In this document: piece after piece, positions 18,802 to 25,463 of the stretch
Layout of the letters: each line of letters begins with the position of its first letter
Numbering within the stretch: position 1 is the first letter of the stretch
From: Opitutales bacterium
GTDB taxonomy: Bacteria; Verrucomicrobiota; Verrucomicrobiia; Opitutales; Oceanipulchritudinaceae
Reading direction: 5' to 3'
Assembly (NCBI GenBank): GCA_020831525.1
Contig: JAFIGH010000040.1
Span: forward strand, 1 to 41,139
DNA: 41,139 nucleotides
Made by a program: the position numbers and the translations under genes
The notes under the pieces: generated by a model
What the model was told of the DNA's origin: nothing
Seen by the model: only the letters and a program-made list of their open reading frames with translations
The model's database searches: none

Positions 18802-19189
18802 GCCCGGGCCCCCTCCCTCCGCGCCTCCGAATCTCCGAAGGCGTCAATTGATTTTTCTTCGAGAAATTCAGACACGCCATACACCTGCCTCGCAGGCATC
18901 AGAAGAATAGTGCACAAGTCGCTTTCTACGAGAAACTTGCCTCATAAAATGATAGAAAGAAATACATTCGGAAATCTCTGTAAATTCTCTCAAAGATCGC
19001 ATCTCGACGACTAGCAGTTTAGCTATCTCTGAGTTTAGTTTTTTTGTCTCTGAGAAATTTACAATAGTGATAACTCGTAGAACATATTAATTTAATCGTA
19101 TTTTCTCTTATTCTTTCATTCTGAAAGTTTATTAACTCTGAGAAATTAGGAAATCTGTGCGGGCGGGGTGCAGAGGGGTGCGGCGCGAT
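18802..19189. other. AT-rich island between pyrophosphatase and PNP genes
   Basis: Composition switches sharply from GC-rich coding sequence to AT-rich DNA between about 18840 and 19150. The motif TTTCTCAGAG (or its complement CTGAGAAA) appears at 19048-19059 and 19136-19147, with degenerate copies (GAGAAATTC, GAGAAACTT) near 18861 and 18930. Another copy is found at about 34213 in the other AT-rich patch. A hairpin CCTGC/GCAGG lies near 18883-18895. No confident gene is present; a short open frame is listed separately. Confidence 0.6.
18868..19002 (-). CDS. possible 44-residue AT-rich open frame
   Basis: On the minus strand an ATG at 19002 opens a 44-codon frame (MRSLREFTEISECISFYHFM onwards) that ends at TGA 18868. 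The same frame stays open upstream for another 28 codons to about 19086, giving about 72 codons without a stop in AT-rich DNA, where stops should be frequent. The translation looks protein-like (helical, charged), but no ribosome binding site, family match or neighbour supports it. It may be a small gene, a decayed fragment or chance. Confidence 0.22.
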   Translation of the reverse strand: MRSLREFTEISECISFYHFMRQVSRRKRLVHYSSDACEAGVWRV

Positions 19190-20002
19190 CTATGGCTGGC
19201 GGGCGAGCAGGCCCTCGATGAGGTCGGCGAAGGGTCGGCGCACGCGGGCGGCTGTTTCGGCGACTTCTTTGTGGGTGAGGGCATCGCCGCTGAGGCCGGA
19301 GGCGAGGTTGGTGATGCAGGAGACGGCGCACACGCGCATGCCGGCGTGCCGGGCGACGATGCATTCGGGTACCGTAGACATTCCGACGGCGTCGGCCCCG
19401 AGGGCGCGGAAAGCGCGGATTTCGGCGGGTGTCTCGAAACTGGGACCGGAAACGGCGAGGTAAACTCCCTCAGCGAGGGCAAGGCCAAGGTCGGCGGCGG
19501 TGGCGCGGGCGAGCGCGCGCAGATCCGCATCGTAGGGCACCGACATGTCCGGAAAGCGCGTCCCGAAGGCGTCCGCGTTGGCACCGCGCAACGGGTTTGC
19601 GCCCATGAAGTTGATATGGTCAGAGAGGAGCATGAAATCGCCGGGCCGCATGCCATCGCGCACGCCGCCCGCCGCGTTGGTGAGGAGGAAGATTTCCACG
19701 CCCAGTTCGCGCATGACGCGGACAGGCAGGGCGAGCTGCTCCATGCCGTAGCCCTCATAGAAATGAAAACGCCCTTGCATACAAAGAACTGACTGGCCGG
19801 CGACGGTGCCCGCGACCCACCGTCCCGCGTGGCCCTCGACGGTGGACCGCGGAAAGTCGGGAATGTCGGCGTAGGGAACCGACCCAACCGCGTCGATACG
19901 CTCATCGGCGAAGAACCCGAGGCCGGAGCCAAGGACGAGCCCGACACGTGGACGGAAGGTCCCGAGGCGGTCGGCGAGGAAGCGGGAAGCGGGCAGGTGC
20001 AT
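19190..20002 (-). CDS. purine-nucleoside phosphorylase, trimeric class
   Basis: A 270-residue class I (PunA-type) phosphorylase that splits purine nucleosides with phosphate to free base plus (deoxy)ribose 1-phosphate. The phosphate loop is GLVLGSGLG (21-29), with the conserved EGHAG at 56-60, then GRFHFYEGY (77-85) and TNAAGG (108-113). VSGPSFETPAE and VGMSTVPE carry the purine-site residues, and CITNLASG near residue 238 holds the Asn that recognises the 6-oxo base. It lies four bases after the first thymidine phosphorylase gene on the same strand, forming a two-gene purine/pyrimidine salvage operon. Confidence 0.94.
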   Translation of the reverse strand: MHLPASRFLADRLGTFRPRVGLVLGSGLGFFADERIDAVGSVPYADIPDFPRSTVEGHAGRWVAGTVAGQSVLCMQGRFHFYEGYGMEQLALPVRVMRELGVEIFLLTNAAGGVRDGMRPGDFMLLSDHINFMGANPLRGANADAFGTRFPDMSVPYDADLRALARATAADLGLALAEGVYLAVSGPSFETPAEIRAFRALGADAVGMSTVPECIVARHAGMRVCAVSCITNLASGLSGDALTHKEVAETAARVRRPFADLIEGLLARQP

Positions 20003-20006
20003 GGAA

Positions 20007-21335
20007 CTACAGGGCGGTTACGGGTTGGAGGCGTTCGAGGACCATGGAGCGGGACTCGGGCTTGTCGGACACAAACCGGAAGGCCGCGCGGCATAGGCGT
20101 ACCGCCTCTTCCCGCCCGTGGTCATCGTTTATGTGGAGGTGACAGAGAACATCGCGGGCACCAACCGGCTCGCCGCGCTTGCGCAGGTCGGAGACGCCCA
20201 CGGCCGGGTCGATGGTATCGCCGTCGCGCTTACGCCCGGCACCGAGGATCATCGCCGCCCGCCCGATCTTGCGCGCATCGACATCCTTTATGTAGCCCGC
20301 GGCGTCTGCCGGGGCGTGCACAGGCAGGACCGTGTGGGCATGCGGGAGGCCCCGCGCACCGTCCCGCAGCGCTTCAGGCTTTCCCCCCTGCGCGGCAATG
20401 AAGCGGTCGAACCGTTCGCGCGCACGCCCGGAGTCGAGCGCTTCCCGCAGCCGCCCGCGCCGGTCCTCTTCAGATTCACCCATCCCGGCGGCGGCGAGCA
20501 TCTCAACGCCGAGCGCCATCGTCACCTCCATGAGGTCGGACGGGCCCTCACCCTCAAGGCAGTCGACTGTTTCCACCACTTCAAGGGCATTGCCCACGGC
20601 GCGGCCGAGAGGGTCGTTCATATCGGTGAGCAGGGCCGTCGCAGGCACCCCCATGCCCGCACTGATGTCGACGAGCGCCTGCCCGAGTTCACGCGCATCG
20701 TCCACCGCCTCCATAAAAGCCCCGCGCCCGAATTTCACGTCGAGGACGAGTGCGTCGATGCCCTCCGCGAGCTTCTTCGAGAGAATACTCGCGCAAATGA
20801 GTGGAAGGCACTCCACCGTGGCGGTGGCATCGCGCAGGGCGTAGAGGATTTTGTCGGCGGGGGCAATGGCCCGGCTCTGCCCGATGATGGCGAGGCCCTC
20901 CCGCTCCACTTGGCGCGCGAACGCATCCGCGGCCAAATCCACGGAGAACCCGGGCACCGCCTCCAGCTTATCAAGCGTGCCGCCCGTATGGCCGAGGCCC
21001 CGCCCGCTGATCATCGGAACGGGCACCCCCGCCGCCGCCACGAGCGGAGCGAGCACAAGCGACACTTTATCGCCCACCCCACCCGTCGAGTGCTTGTCCA
21101 CCTTGCACCCGGGAACGCCGCTCAGATCCAGCACTTCACCCGAACGCAACATCGCCTTGGTCAGCGCAACCGTCTCGGCGCGGTTCATGCCGCGGATAAA
21201 CATCGCCATGAGCATCGCCGCCGCCTGCGCATCGGAGACTCCGCCCTCCACAACGGCGGCGACAAAATCCTTGATCTCATCTGGCGAAAGCTCTCCGCCG
21301 TCCCGCTTTTTGCGTATCCAGTCCTGCGCCGTCAT
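20007..21335 (-). CDS. deoA: thymidine/pyrimidine-nucleoside phosphorylase
   Basis: A 442-residue phosphorylase converting thymidine or other pyrimidine deoxynucleosides and phosphate to base plus deoxyribose 1-phosphate. Canonical motifs are intact: KVDKHSTGGVGDKVSL (K81, H82, S83), PMISGRGLGHTGGTLDKLE (S110, T120), and the base-binding R168, S183 and K187. The C-terminal alpha/beta domain ends near VLERLQPVTAL. The ATG at 21335 (MTAQDWIRKKRDGG) is chosen because the conserved first helix starts there; an in-frame start 12 codons upstream is less likely. It is translationally close to the PNP gene (four-base gap), which supports joint expression. It may accept uridine as well, as in Gram-positive Pdp enzymes. 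Confidence 0.92.
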   Translation of the reverse strand: MTAQDWIRKKRDGGELSPDEIKDFVAAVVEGGVSDAQAAAMLMAMFIRGMNRAETVALTKAMLRSGEVLDLSGVPGCKVDKHSTGGVGDKVSLVLAPLVAAAGVPVPMISGRGLGHTGGTLDKLEAVPGFSVDLAADAFARQVEREGLAIIGQSRAIAPADKILYALRDATATVECLPLICASILSKKLAEGIDALVLDVKFGRGAFMEAVDDARELGQALVDISAGMGVPATALLTDMNDPLGRAVGNALEVVETVDCLEGEGPSDLMEVTMALGVEMLAAAGMGESEEDRRGRLREALDSGRARERFDRFIAAQGGKPEALRDGARGLPHAHTVLPVHAPADAAGYIKDVDARKIGRAAMILGAGRKRDGDTIDPAVGVSDLRKRGEPVGARDVLCHLHINDDHGREEAVRLCRAAFRFVSDKPESRSMVLERLQPVTAL

Positions 21336-21451
21336 GCGCTGAAGATGGACTACCGGGACCCGTCTAAACAAGTGCGAAAGTTACACAGTGAAGGCCGTGC
21401 CCGGTTCGTCCACTGGAGCACGAGTTTCCTTACCCATGTCCCCATCCGCCT

Positions 21452-21606
21452 CGGACAAGAATGTCCGTACTCTGACCGCCCAATTACGATCGGTTGGACC
21501 TACGAAACGTGCGGGCGGAGCCCGCCGGGGACTGCGGTGATGATTTACCGCCTTCGCCGCCGTCACGTAACCGAAACGCGCGCCGGACGAACCCGGCGCG
21601 CTTTTT
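21452..21606 (+). ncRNA. candidate structured small RNA of unknown class
   Basis: Three hairpins in succession on the plus strand: CGGAC/GTCCG (21452-21456 with 21463-21467), GCGGGC/GCCCGC around a GGA loop (21511-21516 with 21520-21525), and GCGGT/ACCGC (21534-21538 with 21547-21551). The terminator at 21578-21606 closes the unit. No open frame or known family signature (6S, SRP, RNase P, tmRNA or a common riboswitch) is recognised. The 5' end is unknown. Minus-strand readings, such as a leader of deoA, remain possible. Confidence 0.35.
21578..21606 (+). terminator. strong rho-independent terminator
   Basis: GCGCGCCGG (21578-21586) pairs perfectly with CCGGCGCGC (21593-21601) around a six-base loop and is followed by TTTTT (21602-21606). 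On the minus strand the stem is followed only by GTTTCGG. It therefore reads best as a plus-strand terminator and only weakly as the end of the minus-strand thioredoxin gene at 21637. Confidence 0.8.
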
Positions 21607-21636
21607 CGCAATAAATTTAGTGCCTCTCCTCCCGCC

Positions 21637-22113
21637 TCAGTTGGAAGCGAGGAGGTCTTCGAGATGCTTCACGTAGGCTTCAGCCCCGCCGCGGCGGTAG
21701 CCGGTGCGGGCAACTTCTTCGCCCTCGGGGTCGAGAAGAACAATGGTTGGAAACCCGCGCACCCCGTACTTCTGCGCCAGCTCGCGGTTGCGCTCCATGA
21801 CCTCAGCGGGCACCTCCTTACCGCGCGGAAAGTCAACTTTCACGAGGATGAGCTTGTCTTTCGCAAATTCTTTAAACGCGCTTTTCGAGAAAACCTCGTC
21901 CGTTAGACGAATGCACCAGCCGCACCAGTCCGAACCGGTAAAGTCGACGAGGACATGTTTACCCGATTCCTTGGCCTCCTTTACGGCGGCGTCGAAATCA
22001 TCTTTCCAACCGTCCGGCGCAGCATACGCTACGGAGGCAAAAGCGACGACCAAAATGGCAACGAGCGCGGTGAAACAAATCGGAAGGGAGACTCTCATCG
22101 TATGTTTTTCCAT
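21637..22113 (-). CDS. exported thioredoxin-fold protein (WCGWC)
   Basis: A 158-residue protein with a signal peptide (hydrophobic residues 8-32, AYA near the cleavage site). A thioredoxin fold follows, with the redox motif DWCGWC (C64, C67), preceded by VLVDFTGS and followed by the cis-Pro loop RGFPTIVLL. The WCGWC centre resembles DUF255/thioredoxin-7-like periplasmic reductases rather than DsbA. It probably maintains or reduces disulfides in the periplasm. A second ATG five codons in (22098) is equally possible. It lies between two thymidine phosphorylase genes on the same strand but has no obvious metabolic link to them. Confidence 0.85.
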   Translation of the reverse strand: MEKHTMRVSLPICFTALVAILVVAFASVAYAAPDGWKDDFDAAVKEAKESGKHVLVDFTGSDWCGWCIRLTDEVFSKSAFKEFAKDKLILVKVDFPRGKEVPAEVMERNRELAQKYGVRGFPTIVLLDPEGEEVARTGYRRGGAEAYVKHLEDLLASN

Positions 22114-22203
22114 GGGTAAACGGAGTCGCTGGCAACGGTAAAAATTCCCGGCGGCACCCGCAAAAAATCCATCCGCCCGGCGACAGAACTTCCAGAAAGC
22201 GGC

Positions 22204-22230
22204 GCGCGGCAGGATTCCAGCCCGCCGCGC
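22204..22230 (-). terminator. possible terminator after the second thymidine phosphorylase
   Basis: Arms GCGCGGCAGG (22204-22213) and CCCGCCGCGC (22221-22230) pair at nine of ten positions around a seven-base loop, about 20 bases after the stop at 22249. The following minus-strand sequence is GCCGCTTTCTGG, so the T-run is weak. Confidence 0.35.
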
Positions 22231-22248
22231 ACCTCCCGGAAAAGCGGT

Positions 22249-23583
22249 TTACGCCACGCGCTCGACGATGAGTTCGGGCGGATTGGGACGCTTGGGCGCG
22301 AGCCGGTAGGCGCTGCGCAGATAGTCGAGCGCGCCCTCGAGCTTGGCCTCATCGTTGTAATGGATCATCATGAGGGGTTCACCCTGCTTCACCTGCGTGC
22401 CGACCTTCTGGATCTCGGAAACGCCCACGGCGGGATCGAGTTTGCCCTTCTTGTTCTGACCGAGGAGTTGCACGCCGCGCGCGATCATACCTGCGTTGAT
22501 GGTGTGCACGTAGCCGCGCTTGGGCGCGGGGAGCTTGCGCACATACTTGGCCTTGGGAAACTTCTCGGGATCGTCGAGAACGTCGGTCTTCGCCCCTTGG
22601 GCGGCGACCATCTCCTTGAACTTCTCGAAGGCCGTCCCCTCCTTGAGCGCGCGCTGCACGGTCTGTTTGGCGGAAAGCGTCGAACCCGCCACCCCGGCGA
22701 GACGCACAATCTCCATGCCGAGTTTAAGGACGAGTTCCTGCAAATCCTCCGTGCCCTCGCCCTTGAGGAGCTTGACGGCCTCCTGGATTTCAAGGCCGGT
22801 GCCCACGGAGTCGCCGAGCGGTTGGTTGATATCCGTCACGAGGGCCACGCAGCGGCGCTTCATGGAGCGGCCCACGCGAGTGATGGAGCGGGCAAGTTGC
22901 TTGGCCTGCTCGACATCCTTGATGAACGAGCCGTTGCCCCACTTCACGTCAACAACAAGCCCCTCGGCACCCTGCGCCAGCTTGCGACTGAGGACCGAGG
23001 CCGTGATCAGCGGCAGGCTCGGAATTGTCGCGGTGAGCTGCCGCATCTGGTAAAACACCTCGTCGACAGGCGCGATTTCCTTGCGCTGCTCCGCGATGGT
23101 GCAGCCCACCGTGCTGAGCTGATCGACGAACTTGTCGAGCGTGAGCGACGGGTTGAAACCCGGAATGGAGCCGAGCTTGTCAAGATTGCTGATGACAAAC
23201 TCCTCGTCCACCCCGTTCATGTTGGGCATCACGACGCCGCAGGCAGCAGCGAGCGGCACAAGGACGAGCGATGTTTTGTCGCCCACCCCGCCGGTCGAGT
23301 ATTTGTCGATCTTCGGCTTGGTGATTTTGGAGAGATCGACGACCTCGCCGGAGAGCATCATCTCCTCGGCAAGGGTCGCGGTCTCCTGCGCGCTCATGTT
23401 CTGGAAATAGATCGCCATACAGAGGGCCGCGAGCTGGTGCTGCGGCAACTCCTTGTCCACGATGGAATCAACGATAAAGCGGATTTCATCATGGTTGAAC
23501 TCACCCCCGTCGCGCTTCTTTTCGATCAGGTAGGCGAAGGACGGTTTGACGAACTTTCGTGCGGATACAATGCGTTTTCTCAT
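22249..23583 (-). CDS. divergent thymidine-phosphorylase paralogue with altered substrate site
   Basis: A 444-residue homologue of DeoA with the same fold and length. Several active-site positions differ from the E. coli enzyme (E. coli numbers from memory). His85 is Tyr95 (KIDKYSTGG). Ser113 and Thr123 of the phosphate site are Asn123 and Asn133. Lys190 of the base site is Arg200. The whole SGRGLGHTGGT loop is replaced, without length change, by NGVDEEFVISN. Arg181 and Ser196 are kept, as are the glycine-rich STGGVGDKTSL and the C-terminal domain. It may act on another nucleoside or on a nucleotide, or be regulatory. The ATG at 23583 (MRKRIVSARK) is chosen; the frame runs 74 codons further upstream through basic low-complexity sequence. 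Confidence 0.82.
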   Translation of the reverse strand: MRKRIVSARKFVKPSFAYLIEKKRDGGEFNHDEIRFIVDSIVDKELPQHQLAALCMAIYFQNMSAQETATLAEEMMLSGEVVDLSKITKPKIDKYSTGGVGDKTSLVLVPLAAACGVVMPNMNGVDEEFVISNLDKLGSIPGFNPSLTLDKFVDQLSTVGCTIAEQRKEIAPVDEVFYQMRQLTATIPSLPLITASVLSRKLAQGAEGLVVDVKWGNGSFIKDVEQAKQLARSITRVGRSMKRRCVALVTDINQPLGDSVGTGLEIQEAVKLLKGEGTEDLQELVLKLGMEIVRLAGVAGSTLSAKQTVQRALKEGTAFEKFKEMVAAQGAKTDVLDDPEKFPKAKYVRKLPAPKRGYVHTINAGMIARGVQLLGQNKKGKLDPAVGVSEIQKVGTQVKQGEPLMMIHYNDEAKLEGALDYLRSAYRLAPKRPNPPELIVERVA

Positions 23584-24062
23584 CACTAAAAATGTGGTGC
23601 GGGAGCCTTTCCGACTCCGTAAGCCGCTAAGTCCTAGACGATTACAAACCGATTTGTCGAGCGTTTTTTTCTTGCGCCGCCTCCCCATCACCGTATGGAG
23701 CGCGGGCCCGCCCCGAACGGCCCCCGCGCAGGCGCGGAAAACCGGCGTCTCCGGCGTCTCCGGCAGTAGGATTCGCCGGGGCGGACGGGAGAGAGGGCAT
23801 GGCAAAAAAGGGAGCCGGGCCGAGAGGCGGAGCGGGTGCGCAGTCGGGAAATCCGATCACGAAGAACGGCGCGCCCGGGTGCGTCTTCGAAGATGCAACT
23901 CTCCCCATCGTGTCTGCCAAAGGACGACGCACGGAGGCACCCGCGCAATTTGACCACAGAAAGCCTTGACGCGCGAATGGATACTCCCTTTCATTATTCA
24001 CACCAAACGGTGCTGTAGCTGCAGCGCTTTCTCCATTCACATCTCTCCATAAAGGTGATTCC
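23584..24062. other. 479-base divergent gap without a confident gene
   Basis: This region separates the minus-strand phosphorylase paralogue from the plus-strand secreted-protein genes and must hold both promoters. TTGACC (23950-23955) and TTGACG (23966-23971) are possible -35 elements for the plus strand, but no good -10 is paired with them. A T7 run lies near 23665, and a tandem GGCGTCTCC pair at about 23743-23760. The ribosome binding site of the next gene, AAGGTGA, is at 24052-24058. Open frames here are compositional shadows. Confidence 0.5.
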
Positions 24063-25412
24063 ATGAACCGTCTTCTCGTTTCGGCCGGCTCGTCTGTGCG
24101 CTGTTCCGGCATTTTCTTCGGCCTTGCCGTGTTCGCGGTGGCGCTGCCCGCTGCGCTCGTTATTCCCTCGGACGGTTCCGATGGTGCTTTTGAGCCCACC
24201 GGGAACGTTGTTATCGACCTCTCCGAGGCGGTCACCGGGAGCTGGGATACGCCCGGCACCGGCACCGGTGTCTACGATCCGGAGCAGTGGGCGGTGGTCT
24301 TCAAGTTCACCTCCGTCAACATCCCGTCGGGGGTGACGGTCACGTTCCTCAACCACCCTTCGCGCGCCCCGGTCATCTGGCTGGCCGAGGGCGATGTTGT
24401 CATTGAGGGGACAGTGGCGCTCGATGGCGCGGCCGGGCACGGGGGCAACAGCCTGCGCTCCTTTGCCGAACCCGGCCCCGGCGGTTTCCGGGGCGGGCGC
24501 GGTTCGGACGCGCAAACGGTCGGAGCCGGGGGCATGGGGCCAGGCGGTTCGTCCTACGGACCGAACAATAGTCATGCCAGCAGCGGAGGTAGTTATGGAA
24601 CCGTCGGCGGCACCGCCACGACCAGCTGGGGCGGGAACACGCCGGGTGAGCCGGGTCAGACCTACGGCAATGCCGGTGTTTTTCCGCTCATCGGCGGATC
24701 GGGCGCGGCGGGCAGTGCAAACGGTGAATTCGGAAAAGGCGGCGGCGCGGGCGGTGGGGCCATCCTCATCGCCACTCCGGGTTCCCTGCTTTTGAATGGC
24801 CAAATTCGTGCGAACGGGGGATCGGGCAGTAGTTTTGGCGGGCCGGGGGGCGCAACCCGGGCTTCCGGCGGCGGCAGCGGGGGAGGGATTCGCGTGATCG
24901 CCGATTCCATAAGTGGGAGCGGGCTCCTGCGGGCGCTTGGCGGGGCGAATCCCGTCGCCGGCGCGGGGACGCAAGGGGGGCAAGGTGGCGTTGGCCGCAT
25001 TCGCGTGGAGGCTTTCACCAACGAACTCATCGATACGGGCAATCCGGCTTTTTCCCTCGGTGTCCCCGAGGATCCGCCGCGAATCTTTCGCGATCCTTCG
25101 ACGCCGGCGATCCGCTCGGTCAGTCTTGCCGGCGCATCCGTTTCGGAAGACCCACGCTCGGAGCTGAGCTTTCCCAACACCGACCTGACCCTGCCGGAGG
25201 CGGGCCCGGTAACGCTCCTCATCGAGGCTGAGCACGTGCCCCTCGACAGCGAGGTGCGCGTCCGCGTGGTGCGACGAACAGGGGCGGACACGGACTTTCT
25301 TGCTGTGCATACCGGCGGCACCTTCGAAGCGTCCACTTGGTCGGCGGAAGTCGATGTGGCGGGCGGATTTTCCACCATCCAAGTACGGGCCGGATTCGCA
25401 GGCGGTGAGTAA
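24063..25412 (+). CDS. secreted glycine-rich protein of unknown function
   Basis: A 449-residue exported protein. The signal peptide covers about residues 1-32 (hydrophobic GIFFGLAVFAVALPAALV). A beta-rich region follows, with the phrases VNIPSGVTVTFLN, PVIWLAEGDVVIEGTVALDG and later GGAILIATPGSLLLNGQIRANGG. Between them lie long Gly/Ser runs. This looks like a parallel-beta or pectate-lyase-like scaffold with glycine-rich loops, a style common in Verrucomicrobiota and Planctomycetes surface proteins. The ribosome binding site AAGGTGA four bases upstream supports the start. It ends at a TAA that lies in frame with the following giant gene (see findings). Catalytic residues are not evident, and a role in adhesion or the cell envelope is inference. 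Confidence 0.75.
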   Translation: MNRLLVSAGSSVRCSGIFFGLAVFAVALPAALVIPSDGSDGAFEPTGNVVIDLSEAVTGSWDTPGTGTGVYDPEQWAVVFKFTSVNIPSGVTVTFLNHPSRAPVIWLAEGDVVIEGTVALDGAAGHGGNSLRSFAEPGPGGFRGGRGSDAQTVGAGGMGPGGSSYGPNNSHASSGGSYGTVGGTATTSWGGNTPGEPGQTYGNAGVFPLIGGSGAAGSANGEFGKGGGAGGGAILIATPGSLLLNGQIRANGGSGSSFGGPGGATRASGGGSGGGIRVIADSISGSGLLRALGGANPVAGAGTQGGQGGVGRIRVEAFTNELIDTGNPAFSLGVPEDPPRIFRDPSTPAIRSVSLAGASVSEDPRSELSFPNTDLTLPEAGPVTLLIEAEHVPLDSEVRVRVVRRTGADTDFLAVHTGGTFEASTWSAEVDVAGGFSTIQVRAGFAGGE

Positions 25413-25428
25413 GCGGGAATTCCCGCTT
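25411..25428 (+). terminator. 18-bp perfect palindrome overlapping the stop codon
   Basis: AAGCGGGAATTCCCGCTT is perfectly self-complementary. It includes two bases of the TAA stop and is followed by TCCCC. It could form a short hairpin that attenuates transcription or shields the start region of the next gene. With no long T-run and no free loop bases, termination would be weak. Confidence 0.35.
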
Positions 25429-25463
25429 TCCCCGACTACGTTGAAACGCCCGATGCCGAGGTG

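Larger units (their letters stand above)
21336..21636. other. 301-base gap upstream of deoA holding hairpins and a plus-strand terminator
   Basis: No protein-coding gene is supported here. The gap lies between the minus-strand deoA start and the end of the minus-strand thioredoxin gene. It holds three local hairpins and a strong plus-strand terminator (listed separately), although no plus-strand gene precedes that terminator. Confidence 0.6.
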
